A stretch of DNA of 64,000 bases, from contig JAPXFQ010001501.1 in assembly GCA_028564705.1 (NCBI GenBank), positions 558,001-622,000 of the forward strand, written 5' to 3'. The notes beneath the pieces are model-generated. The model did no database searches, had not been told where the DNA came from, and was given only the letters and a program-made list of their open reading frames with translations. A program made the translations under genes and the position numbers. Of the stretch, positions 12,701 through 22,046 are shown piece after piece. Origin of the DNA: Apricaphanius iberus (taxonomy: Eukaryota; Chordata; Actinopteri; Cyprinodontiformes; Aphaniidae). The first letter of the stretch is position 1. Each line of letters starts with the position of its first letter.

Positions 12701-15700
12701 CCCGGCCAGCCCACCGTGGAGGCCGGCTTTCTTTCAAAGAAGAAGTCATCAACTGATGTCTGGTAGCAGCTAGTAAACATCAACCAAAGAGTTTACAGCA
12801 CAATTGAGCACACCATTGAGTAGTAATAGTAATGTAACTTGCACCAGTAACGCTTACAATATGCGTGTTTCTACTATTGGAGCTTCAGTGTGATTTAACT
12901 ACATCTTATTCTGACTTTGTCTCCATATACAATCGTCCCTTTAGGGCAAGGGCGTAGAATTAGCATGGACGGAGGGGACATGTCCCCACCAATATCCAGC
13001 GATTAGTGAATTGTCCCCACCAATCAACGGCGTCACTACCACATATCCAACCGCTGTTTAGTCAATGTTCATGACACACAAAGGGTTAAATGTCAGTCTC
13101 TGCTAGAAATCCCGCCTCTAACCTAAATGTCACTTCCTGATTGGCTGCCGGGTTCTGGCTAACTTACATGTGATTGGCCGTCCCTGTTGTCATTCCGTCT
13201 CCTCTTAATCAGTCAATATGTAAGTTACTTAAAATTGAAATTAAATGAAAAAATTAAAATAGAATACGCCAAAGAGATACACTTTTTAAAAATGATTTTT
13301 TATCATTCTTTTTTTTCTTATTTTCATGTATTTTTATAGAAAAGAGCAGCTGTTTAAAAACATTAATAAAATGTATGGTGTAAATAGAATAAAACCTCAT
13401 ATTCTAGATGATCATGTGATTTTATGTATCCATATTTTGAGGGGAATAAATTACACATAATTAGTGTGAAAGTAAAGGCCTTTTTTCTCAGGTAATAACT
13501 TTACCAGTAAACTCTATGATCATTCTATCCCTAATCTGCCATGCATCAACATAAGTAAAGGTGATAGACAACAGAGAGGCTGGAGGAGATGGAGAAGGAG
13601 AGACCAGAGGAGGTAGAGGACGAGAATCAGATGAGGAGAGAGAGGCTTGAGGAGGTAGAGAAGGAGAGCCTGGACTAGATAAAATTAGAGAAGCTGGAGG
13701 AAGTTGAAGAGAAGGAGAAGCTGAAAAAGAGGCTGCAATTTCAAAGGTGAGGTTAAATAATGCTGGATGTGTTAGTCATGAACTTCAGCACTGTGACAGA
13801 TCAAATCAAATCTATTTATAAAGAGCTTTTCATGCAAACAGAAATACAAACTGCTTTACATGATAAAAACAGTTTAAAAATTAGAATAAAACAAGCCTTC
13901 ACACACAGAATATAACAGCAGTTAAAAAATGTTAGTATGATGATGATCTGAATAAAAATCCCACCATTTAGCTTTAAAATCAGTGCCTTCAAATCTACTC
14001 CCTTGCTTTAGGGAATGCGCTAAAGAAATCCATATAACAGTTTCAGCAAAGACTTGTGTCACTGATCCGTGCAGCAGAAATAAGAGATCTACATAAAAGA
14101 AATTGGACTTGTTGCTTGTTTGCTGTTGTCATAAACTGCTTCGTGATTCCTATTTGTATAAAACCGGTTATTTGGTGACGTCTGCTTTTTCCCTCTCATT
14201 TAAAATTTATCAGCCTGACTTAACCACAGAGAAGCTGAGCTACTTGATCAGGACCTTTCCAAGTACATACCCCAAATTATATTTAATAGAGGAGGATGGC
14301 TTAATCATGTACACAAGCAGAAACAGCATGTCAGTGGCTCATCCGCGTCTGACTCTGGAGTAAAGAAACTTTCTGATCACTGATTTAGAACTGACCATTC
14401 GTTCAGAAAAACTCCCGAAGCTACCTCAGACAGCCCGCCTCTAAAAGAAACTCAGCCTTTAACTGATGTGCCCCCCTCCCCCCAAAAATAAGCAACAACC
14501 GCCCATCTAAATTGTCCTGGCGCTGGGTCTGGTGAAGACAGTGGTGACCATAATACTCTTTCAGCACTCATAAAATACTCTTTTCTTTACAGCTGTGAAA
14601 CAGCTGTCTTCCAGCTGTCTTCCTGCCCCCAATGTGTTGCTTACTTTAACTCACTTTACCAGAATGATCCCAATATTAAAATCCATGAGGCATATTTTAG
14701 CTCCATATTTGCACAAATCTTTTGGACTGTATGAGGATATAGCTATGCACCAGAAGACAACTCTACGCAATCACTTTGCTATGTGGACCATATGAATCTT
14801 ATCTGCACCACTGCTTTAAAGTCTCTTAGAGTGAGTTACACCACTGCACATAGATTGTGATGGGGGTGTGGCATGGTTGGTTTGGGGAAACTTCACTGCA
14901 GCAGGATCTGATTAAATCACCATCATGGACAGAAAACAAAACGTCTACTGTGTATCAGCAGCAGAAGTGGACCATGGGAGATTTTAATGACCCCAAATGT
15001 ACCAATAAACATACCCTGGCCTGGCTGAATATTAAGAAATGGAAAACCCTGGATCTAGTCAAAGCTAGTAAAATGGGCTGAGTGGGCCATGCAGATAGAG
15101 AAGGTGAAATGACTATGCCCAGTTTGACATTAGCTGTTAAGAACGTACATATAGTTGTTAGAATTTGTTAGAAGACACATTAGGTGTAAAACAAAGTCTC
15201 TGTTTTGCCGGTTTTTGTCGCTCCAACCTGTTGATGTCAGAAGCGAAGACTCAAATATGTGACAGGAAAGACATTAAATACAAATATAGGACAGTAATTC
15301 AATAAGTATGATTCTGTCTAGTAAACCCTGAATGGTGCCAGTAACAGGGCCAGCAGTGGACTAAAATAGATCACATCTACTCACCTGACCATACTCCTTC
15401 TCTATAGCTGCTCTTTGCTTACTGAAGGACCTTGGGGAACACACAGGGAAACAGAATGTGACACCACTAATTTGAATGTTGGTATTGATCCGCAATGTTC
15501 TCATGCAGATATCCCTAGTGATGTCTGTAGTGAAACACGTTGTGTTTATAACCCACCTGATCTCCTCCAGTAGTTCGGTGTCCTGGTGGTGTTTGGACTG
15601 CAGTTTGCTGAGCTGCTCTGAGAGCAGCAGCTTCACTTGTTGGCTCTCCTTTACCTGCATGCAGGTTCAGAGAGTATTGTCAAAGAATCTTACTTTCATA

Positions 15701-17868
15701 GCCAGTTAAAGTGACAGCATCACAGAGGCTTAAAGACAGTTAAATGCATACAAAGCTTAAATGTAGATTAACAAAAGTATAATTGGCCCCAGTCCCACAT
15801 CGGATTGATCAACATTTACGTGGTACCTATTTCCATTCAACTTTTCCAAGACATTTTGTGTAGAACTTTATAAAAATGTCTCTGTACTTTCTTATTCATT
15901 CTGCTAATTCAGGATATAGGAATTATTCCATCAGTATCACTTTGCAAACAGCACTTTCCTATGTGAACATTAGGAACGAAGCATCATTTTTTTTTTTTTA
16001 TATATATGTGCTTTCTCCTCTTACTCAGCAGGCATTTTGTCCTGTGCAGGGTTTCTGCCTTAAAAGTAGACATTTGGTCTGAGCTTTGTGTCATTTTAAC
16101 CTTTATGTGGGTTTTTAGTGACCTATTAGTATATTTACCAACCAAAACCCTCTGACTTCAAGTTGAAGTCCCTGATATGTCCTAATCAAAGGCTTCATTT
16201 TTACATTCATACTGTTGGTGATGCAAAGTATTGCAGTGCTAGTTCAGCTTAGATGAGCTTCCTCACTCACTCATTATTTCTCTTTGGCATTCAACTCAGC
16301 ATAAAAGTTTTAAATTATTTTCTTATGGCTTTTCGTATGTTAATATCCTATGATTTTATGCTGCTTTATGAGCTTTTCATCAGTACTGGCTGCTGCATTT
16401 ATGTTGTCTTAAGTACTGCACTTGCATTGCAGTGAATTTGTATGTTTCCATTTTTTACTCTGTAAAACACACTTTGGTTAGCTTCTGCTGCTGTAAATTG
16501 CAATATAAAAAAGTTGGCTTGGGTTGAGATGCAATCTCCTGGAATTCCTTAAACAGATAAATAAATCTTATACTGATTTACAAACTCCATATGCAGCTGG
16601 ACGTTTTTTTTTGTGTTGTCTGCCATCAAAGATTCGTTTTTTAGGGATAGACTCATTTCTTTTACACTTTAGGTTTGAAATATTTTTTTCCATGAGACAC
16701 TTTAATGAAATTTGGGTTTATCTGTTGCTTCTGCTTTACCTTGCTCTGCTGTCTCCCTGCTGTAGCTACGAAGTGGTGCCAGCGATAGCAATAGTTTCTA
16801 TACTGCACTGTATGACCAGCAGAATCAACAAAAGGAGAGGTTTCTGCTGCTCATGAATCCCCCATTTTAATGGAATGTGTGAATGGATCAACTGAGACAT
16901 GGATGGGGTAAAGTTAAGAGCATCACATCCAGGCACGTGCAGAGGCCGCTCGGGAACCTCTATACTGCCCCAAGTTGGCTCATTTGGCTAAATCATGTGT
17001 AATACAAAATCAATCCAAATCAGATTTATTGCTGTTATTGAACCCTATGGAGGATAAGAACATGTTTGGACTCTTTGTAAAGGGAACATCCTCTAGTTTC
17101 ACCCATAGCAGTTACAATCGCTGTAGGTGTGACTAATGAAAAAAGTTTGGCACTTTAGAACTCACAGAAAAAAAAAATGAATTTCTTTGTCCTCGCCTAA
17201 ATTCTCTTTGTGGAAATGAATGTGTCTATAGCAAGACCTTCTCGATATATTAAGCAATGTTTTTAACACCAAACCCGCCTTAAGTATGTGTTACTGAAAA
17301 ACACCAGTCATACTCCTTTCTGCTGAAAGTCCCAGTGGCATTCAGCAAACTGTACATATTTAGGTTAGAGATGGTAGGACAGAAGGTCAGAACCAGGAAC
17401 ATGAAGACTTGCCTGGCTATGGCACGTCTTCAGTGATGCAATGCATGTGGAACCAGGACTTAGAACAAGTACCTGGATCTATTTAAAAGCCCCTGCTCCA
17501 ACCTGTTATTTTCAAACTTGAGTGATTTTGGAGAAAAAGGTAAAGAATTACAAATAATTTCATAAAGATATGGTTAAACTAGCTTCTATCAGGGTTTTTT
17601 TGAAGGCATCTGATTTTCCAAAAAAATTTGTCCTAACTGAACAAGGTTTCAGTATCAAACTTTTAAAATGTTACAAATACTGAAATACACAAAGTCAATG
17701 ACCTAATGAACAACAGTTTCCCGTTATCATAACACCGAAACCTTAAAGTAACAGATCAGATCTACATGCAGAAAAGTGAAAGTAGGCTTAAAAACTGAGC
17801 GTAAGAGAACAGTAAATGCTCTTCTCTCACATCAGACTCTCACTTACCTTCCTGGGTGGTGGCTGCAT
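55..17868 (-). CDS. fchsd1: fchsd1, F-BAR and double SH3 adaptor (5' part, 11 coding exons)
   Basis: Coding exons in transcript order: 17848-17868, 15557-15654, 15385-15430, 6723-6796, 3547-3691, 3320-3456, 2899-2962, 2622-2750, 2375-2497, 554-649, 55-171. They sum to 1050 nt, or 350 codons; every junction is GT-AG and all phases agree. The protein starts MQPPPRK, the conserved start of the FCHSD (Nervous wreck) family, and runs through the whole F-BAR region. Known role of the family: dimeric F-BAR adaptors bind curved plasma membrane and promote WASP-driven actin assembly through two SH3 domains. Matches such as VFGVWRS, ARNEYLL and DYKIVTHGER resemble vertebrate FCHSD1 more than FCHSD2. 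The SH3 domains and stop must lie left of position 55. Introns are unequal; intron 3 is 8.6 kb and full of repeats. The identification is firm; the choice of FCHSD1 over FCHSD2 is recalled family knowledge and slightly less sure. Confidence 0.9.
172..553 (-). other. fchsd1 intron 10
   Basis: GT-AG intron between exons 10 and 11. I see no repeat or motif in it beyond the splice sites. Confidence 0.8.
554..649 (-). CDS. fchsd1: fchsd1 exon 10
   Basis: 32 codons (residues 280-311): VTRERNVHQFLQESISFGK and IFQPGLRDS. The pattern FLQE...F....FQP is conserved in the family. Acceptor TTGTCAG; donor GTGGGT chosen because it keeps phase 0 with exon 11 (an alternative GT four bases downstream breaks the frame). 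Confidence 0.88.
650..2374 (-). other. fchsd1 intron 9
   Basis: A 1.7 kb intron. It holds a patch of degenerate GTTAGG-type units near 1675-1800, a common look of fish dispersed repeats, and otherwise nothing I can name. Confidence 0.75.
2375..2497 (-). CDS. fchsd1: fchsd1 exon 9
   Basis: 41 codons (residues 239-279): QMDGDVYDDMRHHFTRLCGT, then EMDTC and SRIWDGVAK. It corresponds to the last long F-BAR helix region. Acceptor CTCACCAG, donor GTCTGT (a weak donor), phase 0. Confidence 0.88.
2622..2750 (-). CDS. fchsd1: fchsd1 exon 8
   Basis: 43 codons (residues 196-238) including ECEDRLIEARNEYLLTVAAV and HELP. ARNEYLL..AA.NAH is the best known FCHSD F-BAR signature. Acceptor TCTGCAG, donor GTTACA, phase 0 at both ends. 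Confidence 0.93.
2899..2962 (-). CDS. fchsd1: fchsd1 exon 7
   Basis: 64 nt: completes Arg174, then residues 175-195 (GRKSELGIFHFKSGLHKMTAK). It corresponds to the RSDHGIFHSRTSLQKL segment of the family; the core GIFH is retained. Acceptor ATGCAG, donor GTATGA. It is the most diverged of the exons, but the phases fit only this reading. Confidence 0.85.
3320..3456 (-). CDS. fchsd1: fchsd1 exon 6
   Basis: Encodes residues 129-174: GVERLQRVQGEVVDALREL, KKSYHHL and SVAREKAADAQTR. Acceptor TTGCAG, donor GTTAGA, phase 2. AREKAADA is a family signature of the central F-BAR helix. Confidence 0.9.
3547..3691 (-). CDS. fchsd1: fchsd1 exon 5
   Basis: One base of Gly80 and then 48 codons (residues 81-128): SVFGVWRSVVDAT, SRLAAAEEYRRLF and KEIRVKR. 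Acceptor TTTTCAG, donor GTGAGA. Comparable to VFGAWR..LDAT of mammalian FCHSD1 as I recall it, which is the main reason for choosing FCHSD1 over FCHSD2. Confidence 0.9.
3748..3784. repeat. Perfect hairpin, 16-bp arms, 5-nt loop
   Basis: CAAAGTTCTAACTCAG (3748-3763), loop TAGGT, exact inverted copy at 3769-3784. It lies in fchsd1 intron 4, 57 bp upstream of exon 5 in transcript direction. Confidence 0.97.
4285..4435 (-). repeat. Dispersed repeat with GT array (inverted relative of 6360-6712)
   Basis: A short GT array is followed by TAGGACCGTCC and related words. Read in reverse it matches the GGACGGTCCTAATA...GTGTGTG end of the repeat at 6640-6712. The two therefore form an inverted pair inside the same intron. 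Confidence 0.5.
5227..5460 (+). mobile_element. Tc1/mariner-like element fragment (5' end)
   Basis: Starts TATAGTGAGGAACATAAG and continues with words (AAGTTCTCC, GGAGGGATCT, CACCTGAGAAAATCA) that recall the left end of a common fish Tc1-like element, normally beginning CAGTGAGGAAAATAAGTATT. Only the left terminal part is seen; no transposase reading frame is present. The right limit is approximate. Confidence 0.65.
6360..6683 (+). repeat. Dispersed repeat with TTAGGG-like units
   Basis: Contains several GGTTAGGG/GGGTTAG units around 6510-6605 and ends with AATGGAAGTCAATGGACGG followed by CCTAATA. This arrangement next to a GT microsatellite is a familiar fish dispersed repeat. It should not be read as a true telomere because the units are few and irregular. 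Confidence 0.55.
6684..6712 (+). repeat. (GT)n microsatellite
   Basis: About 14 GT units. It starts roughly ten bases past the fchsd1 exon 4 donor in transcript orientation, where it reads as a CA array. Confidence 0.95.
6723..6796 (-). CDS. fchsd1: fchsd1 exon 4
   Basis: Encodes residues 56-80 (begins ALQRLAVQYQKRDWQ, ends VTS plus two bases of Gly80). The acceptor is TTCAG; the donor GTGATT is weaker than the others and a (GT)n array begins about ten bases into the intron. Phase 2 at the donor fits the single leading base of exon 5. Confidence 0.87.
8757..9261. mobile_element. ISL2EU/Harbinger-like non-autonomous element
   Basis: The left end reads GATTTATGGTTGACG and the right end, reversed, GGTTTATGCTTGACG; a second block TCCGCACGG matches about ten bases further in on both sides. 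The interior is CpG-rich, unlike the AT-rich surroundings. GATTTATGGTT is typical of ISL2EU/Harbinger-type fish elements. There is no transposase reading frame, and the target duplication is unclear. Confidence 0.5.
9530..9810 (-). mobile_element. L2-like LINE fragment with flanking dispersed repeat
   Basis: On the minus strand 9720-9810 reads NDAEKLVHAFVTSGLDCC, a worn copy of the LINE reverse transcriptase C-terminal motif (normally ...EKL.HAF..SRLDYCN). The adjoining AGTGGAGAGGAAAAAATCCC and AGAACCTGGCTCAGT words are a fish repeat often found beside it. Only a fragment, no open frame. Confidence 0.6.
10127..10245 (+). repeat. Dispersed repeat, copy A (inverted partner at 60935-61049)
   Basis: Contains CGGCGCCATGGGCGGGCATT and CACAGAGACAGCTGTGCCTG. 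The reverse complement lines up with 60935-61049 over about 115 bases with only scattered differences. Family not named; GC content is well above the flanks. Confidence 0.7.
10618..12770 (+). repeat. C-rich, T-poor dispersed repeat, copy 1
   Basis: A 2.1 kb block whose core (about 10950-12770) is strongly C-rich and poor in T on the plus strand; for example 12661-12720 has about 33 C and one T. Its left part (GATATGAACTAAGAAC onward) matches 46790-46904 and its core matches 48718-49112 in the same orientation, including AATGTGGTGTTGTTACGTG-type words. Open frames here are effects of composition and match no protein I know. It lies in fchsd1 intron 3. The class of element is unknown. Confidence 0.75.
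12950..13220. repeat. Probable DNA-transposon-derived repeat (GGGGACATGTCCCC)
   Basis: Begins GGGCGTAGAATTAGCATGG and contains GGGGACATGTCCCCACCA, then CpG-containing text quite unlike the flanks. The opening resembles the ends of a fish DNA-transposon family that I recall only loosely. Boundaries and class are uncertain. Confidence 0.4.
13577..13747 (+). pseudogene. E/K-rich coiled-coil exon-like remnant
   Basis: A purine-rich stretch reads RLEEMEKERPEEVEDENQ, a run of similar E/K heptad-like text, one in-frame TAG, then KLEKLEEVEEKEKLKKRLQF up to a donor-like GTGAGG. An AG precedes it. It is antisense to fchsd1 and interrupted, so it is most likely a decayed repeat-encoded coiled coil rather than a host exon. 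Confidence 0.3.
13803..13935. repeat. Dispersed fish repeat (CAAATCTATTTATAAAGAGC type)
   Basis: The wording (TTTATAAAGAGCTTTTCATG, ACAAACTGCTTTACATGA) is that of a widespread fish repeat tail that often flanks LINE fragments. Similar pieces occur at 23013-23190, 30945-31300 and 57602-57720. Confidence 0.5.
15385..15430 (-). CDS. fchsd1: fchsd1 exon 3 (SKQRAAIEKEYGQ motif)
   Basis: A 46-nt exon encoding residues 40-55, including SFSKQRAAIEKEYGQ, the most conserved F-BAR/FCH motif (RA.IE.EYG). Acceptor CCCCAAG, donor GTGAGT. It is shown by sequence alone, because the motif and both splice sites are intact. Confidence 0.92.
15557..15654 (-). CDS. fchsd1: fchsd1 exon 2 (F-BAR helix 1)
   Basis: Encodes residues 8-40 (begins VKESQQVKLLLSEQL, ends LLEEI plus two bases of Arg40). 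Acceptor ATGCAG, donor GTGGGT. The text is helical and charged as expected for the first F-BAR helix; it precedes the RSFSKQRAAIE motif split by the next intron. Confidence 0.9.
15655..17847 (-). other. fchsd1 intron 1
   Basis: A 2.2 kb intron after the 21-nt first coding exon. I see only AT-rich unique-looking sequence and T runs, with no element that I recognise. Long first introns are common sites of regulatory sequence, but nothing here shows one. Confidence 0.7.
17848..17868 (-). CDS. fchsd1: fchsd1 coding exon 1 (start codon)
   Basis: Seven codons, MQPPPRK, followed by a strong donor GTAAGTG, phase 0. This N-terminus is the family signature, which fixes the start. The flanking sequence just upstream is not CpG-rich; CT tracts begin about 90 bp upstream. 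Confidence 0.9.
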
Positions 17869-17952
17869 GCTGCGGTGCCTCAGTGTTAGTTCTTTGACTA
17901 GCTATTGGAGCTTGATTTAGCTGCTACTTCCTTAGGTTATTACAACTGTGTG

Positions 17953-17956
<4 letters not shown>

Positions 17957-18002
<46 letters not shown>

Positions 18003-18102
18003 TTCTCTGTCTCTCGATCTCAGTCTCTCTCTCTGAGGTGTTGTGTGAAAACATTTCCTGTAGAGGGCGGCAAAGACCAGTAGACACAGCTGAGACAGTG
18101 AG

Positions 18103-18138
<36 letters not shown>

Positions 18139-18170
18139 GCTCCCTCTTTCTCTCTCCTTCTGAGCCTCTG
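17957..18170 (+). repeat. (CT)n tracts at the fchsd1 5' end
   Basis: Two CT arrays (17957-18030 with small interruptions, and 18104-18162) separated by about 75 bases, starting about 90 bp upstream of the fchsd1 start codon. In transcript orientation they are GA arrays and may fall in the promoter or 5' UTR. Confidence 0.9.
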
Positions 18171-18370
18171 AGGTGTTATGATATTTTATGTCATGATATT
18201 GTATCAATATTCAAAAGCAATCTATCAAATTTTATTGCCATTTTATTTTTTAGAATTTGAATGGAACCATTAATGATGACAGTAATTTTTGTAGTAAAAT
18301 TAAAAGGATGACTGTTAGTTGGTGGCTGTTTTGACCTTTTTTTTGTTCCACTGGATCAACTACAAATAGT

Positions 18371-18386
18371 AATGAAAGATGTTTAG
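18371..18386 (+). repeat. Target-site duplication, left copy
   Basis: AATGAAAGATGTTTAG, repeated exactly at 22373-22388 straight after the A-rich tail of the LINE. Confidence 0.93.
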
Positions 18387-18586
18387 TAAGTAGGGCACCC
18401 AGTTTGGGTTGGTGCAATTGTGGGGTGGGGGGCATATCCTCTGGATTGTGTTTCTTTAATCTTTTTTCTTCTTTTTCTTTCAAGTTTTTTTTGTTTTGCA
18501 TTTCCCAAAGGTTTCCACCATAGGAATATCACTTATTCTGACCTACATCAATATGTTATGGAACAAAATGACGGGGGATAAGAATG

Positions 18587-19409
18587 GAAAGCTCAATTTC
18601 ATCTCTTGGAATGTAAATGGGCTTAAACCACCCAGTTAAAAGGAATAGAGTACTGGCTCATCTCTCTCAACTGCATGTTGGCATAGTGTTTCTGCAAGAA
18701 ACACACTTTCGCAACGCTGATATTAATAGAATTCGTAGAGGCTTTCATGAAAACCTTTTTCTAAGCTCTACCCGATGTCGACGTTCATAATTTAATTATT
18801 GGCGGGGACTTTAACCGTGTTCTTAGCCCTGAGCTGGACCGCTCCACTGCTAAACCTGGACCGCTCTCCAAGTCAGCCAAAGTCATTCATAACTGTATGG
18901 AACAATATGGATTGTTTGAACCCTGGAGGTTGAATTTTCCAACTGGTAGGGCTTTTTCCTTTTTCTCGCCAGTCCATAGTACTTACTCTCGAATTGATTA
19001 TTTTTTGCTTCACACTCAATTTATTCCCTTCATAGACCGCATCACATACCATAGTATTGTTATCTCCGATCATGCCCCACTCTCTTTCGTACTGTCTGTC
19101 CCCGAGCAACCCCCTGTCTGCAGAGCATGGCGCCTGAATTCTCTTTTACTCTCAGACAATAAATGTACAAAATCTGTGAGCACCCAGATAAAGTTATATA
19201 TTTATGACACGCCAGATAACTCTCATGGTATTATTTGGGAGACCTTAAAAGCCTTCCTGCGTGGCCAGATTATTAGTTTCACTTCCTACAGTAAGAAGGA
19301 AAACCTCTCTAAATTAAAGGTACTTAATGACAATATAGCCCAGTTAGATGTACAGTACGCAGCCTCACCCACTCCTAAACTACCAGAAGAGGATTTGTCT
19401 TTAATCTGA
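18587..19409 (+). pseudogene. LINE endonuclease region, broken
   Basis: The start motif FISWNVNGLK and the distal motifs SRIDYFL and SDHAPLSF belong to the apurinic-type endonuclease of LINE ORF2, which nicks target DNA. The middle is frameshifted, and a stop follows EEDLSLI at about 19409, so it cannot be active. Confidence 0.85.
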
Positions 19410-19594
19410 GTTTGATCTGGCCTCAGCCGCTTAGGCTGAGCACCTGCTTCTGAGAGCCAGACATAATGTGTATGAATTTGGGGATAAAGCGGGCAGACGT
19501 TTGGCTCACCAAGCTCAACAGTCATACATGTCATGTCAAATAACTCAAATACAGACCACTTCAGGCTCCACAGTCACCGACCACAAACAAATCA

Positions 19595-20733
19595 ATGACA
19601 TATTCGCTGAGTACTATGGTAAACTATATACTTCCGAATGTGCCACTGACCCCGGTGAAGCAGACTTTTTTTTATCAGGAACTAAATCTACCTAGGCTGA
19701 ACAACACTTGGAGATCCTCTCTTGACAATCCATTAACAGTGGAGGAGGTTCGGGAGGCCATTAACTGCATGCAGACTGGGAAAACACCTGGGCCCGATGG
19801 GTTCCCAGGTGAATTTTAAAAAAAGTTATCTTATGAGCTCTCCCCATTACTCTTGAATATGTACAACGAAGCCCTCCTGTAAGGACAGCTGCCACAAACA
19901 TTGAGGCAAGCCTCAATATGTCTAATTCCCAAAAAGGAGAAAGATCCCCTTCGCTGTGAGTCCTACCAATTAGTCTACTCAATGTAGACTGCAAAATTCT
20001 GGCGAAGTGCCTTGCAAAGTGCCTTGAAAAGGTTCTCCCAGCCCTCATTTCACCTGATCAAACAGGATTTATTCAAGGACGACACTCCTTCTCGAACACC
20101 CGTAGGCTCCTTGACATATTGTACACCCAGTCAGAGTCTTATTCTCCTGAAATTATTGTAGCCTTAGATGCAGAAAAGGCCTTTGATCGGGTGGAATGGG
20201 GCTTCCTTTTCTACACCCTCTCAAGATTTGGTTTTGGACCCACTTTTATTTCCTGCATCAAATTACTTTACAGCTGTCCTTCAGACTCGGTTCGAACAAA
20301 TGAAGTACAATCAAGCTATATCCCTTTATACCGCAGAACGAGACAAGGATGTCCCCTATCGCCGCTCCTTTTCGACTTAGTGATTGAACCACTGGCAATT
20401 TCTTTAAGACCGAGTCGCTCCTTTGAGGGGATAATCCTAGGTGATAAGATACACAAAGTGTCACTGTATGCAGACGACATCCTCCTATACATTACCAACC
20501 CTGTAAAGTCCCTTCCGTCCATTCTGTCTATACTGGAACAGTTTGGAAAACTCTCTGGTTACAAGGTCAATATGCAGAAAAGTGAAGTTTTCCATTTGAA
20601 CCCCACCACTCTTAATATTCCTGCCTCCATGTTCCCCTTTAAGAGAGTAACATCCCATTTTAAATATCTTGGAATTACTGTCCCTCGCTCGTTTCAGCTG
20701 TTATATAAAATCTCTTCTCTTTCTCTTCTTTAG
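19595..20733 (+). pseudogene. LINE reverse transcriptase region, broken
   Basis: Shows TGKTPGPDGFPGEF, then after a frameshift LDAEKAFDRVEW, RQGCPLSPLLFDL and the catalytic SLYADDILLY. The motif order and spacing are those of L1/Tx1-type reverse transcriptases. At least one frameshift separates the GPDG part from the catalytic part, and a stop occurs at about 20731. Confidence 0.9.
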
Positions 20734-20973
20734 TTGACAAATGCCAAAAAGATTTGGACCGTTGGCGTATGTTACCATTTTCATTGGCTGGCTGTATTAA
20801 TTTGCTTAAAATGAATATAATTCCTAAATTCATATATCTTTTCCAGAATAATCCTGTATTCATTTAAAAAAAAGTTTAGTTCTCTTGATAGGATATTTTT
20901 CAATTTCATCTGGGATGGCAGACAGCCTCGGATTGGTAGGGCTTTCTTACAAAGGTCCAAAACATCGGGAGGG

Positions 20974-22046
20974 ATGTCCATGCCCAACCTCCTTTACTAT
21001 TACTGGGCTAGTAATATTCAGAGAATTATTACACATGTCCAAAGCAATCCTTCTGAGCACGTGTCGGACTGGGTAAAGATAGAAGCACATGGTTTCCCTT
21101 TCCACTCTTTAGTTACTTTCCCTTTGCCTCTGATAATTCCTACATCATACAGTAATCCAGTCATAGCTCATACACTTAAAATTTGGTCACAGTTTAGGAA
21201 GCTTTTTGGCCTACAAAGAGCCTCCTTAATGGCACCCATTGCATCAAACTATCTCTTTACACCAGCCCAGATGGATCTGTCTTTTCGCACATGGCACAGG
21301 AATGGAATACAAGTTGTTAAACATTTGTATATTGAAGGGGTATTCACATCATTTGCTCAGCTGGCAGGAAAATTTGGCGTACCCCATTCACATCACTTCC
21401 GTTATTTTCAGATTAGGGACTTTGCCCGAAAGAGTTACCACCCTTTCCCTGAGCTACTTCCAGAAACACCCCTGGACACTTTTTTAACCACATAAATGAT
21501 TCTTAAGGGTGCCATCACAAGGATATATAGTACACTAACATCAATCCTCAGCCCACTGCAAACATTAGGATTCTCTGGGAGGAGGATATTGGTGTACCTC
21601 TCTCCAATGATGTGCGGGAGTCAGTTCTAAAGCAAGTACACTCATCCTCCTCTTGTAGCAGATATGGCCTTATACAATTTAAAATTGTCCACCGTGTTCA
21701 CTTAACCAAGGCCAAACTGGCTCAGATCTTCCCCAGCACTGACCCTACATGTGACCGGTGCAAACATGCACCGGCGACCTTAATACATATGTTTTGGACT
21801 TGCTCCACTCTTCGCACATTTTGGCTTGCAGTTTTTAAGTCCTTGAGTGAGGTTTTTAGTATGGTTATTAAGCCGCATCCTCTAATAGCTTGGTTTGGTG
21901 TAAGACCTGGGGACTGTGTCATGCCATCAAATACATACAATGTGGTGGCTTTCACTACTGGCCCGTCGCCAAATACTGCTAAATTGGAAGAGCTCCAAAC
22001 CCCCATCCCACACCAGATGGATCAGGGACATCATGTTTCACCTTAA
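20974..22046 (+). pseudogene. LINE ORF2 C-terminal region, broken
   Basis: Two frames: one to a stop at 21493 and a second (21612-22046) with DPTCDRCKHAPATLIHMFW, a Cys/Cys/His zinc-knuckle tail typical of L1/Tx1-like ORF2 proteins. The frames are out of register. Confidence 0.82.

Larger units (their letters stand above)
6797..15384 (-). other. fchsd1 intron 3 (repeat-filled, 8.6 kb)
   Basis: The longest intron. Named elements within it are listed separately (8757-9261, 9530-9810, 10127-10245, 10618-12770, 12950-13220, 13577-13747, 13803-13935). The intervals 6797-8560 and 13936-15384 show no gene or repeat that I can name. Confidence 0.75.

Noticed and set aside
10932..12773. Many open frames of 70-147 codons on both strands
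   Set aside because: They lie in the C-rich, T-poor repeat, where stop codons are rare by composition. Proteins are rich in P/G/R/Q without domains, and frames differ between the two copies.
17932..18207. 91-codon minus-strand frame rich in R and E
   Set aside because: It is the translation of the CT/GA arrays.
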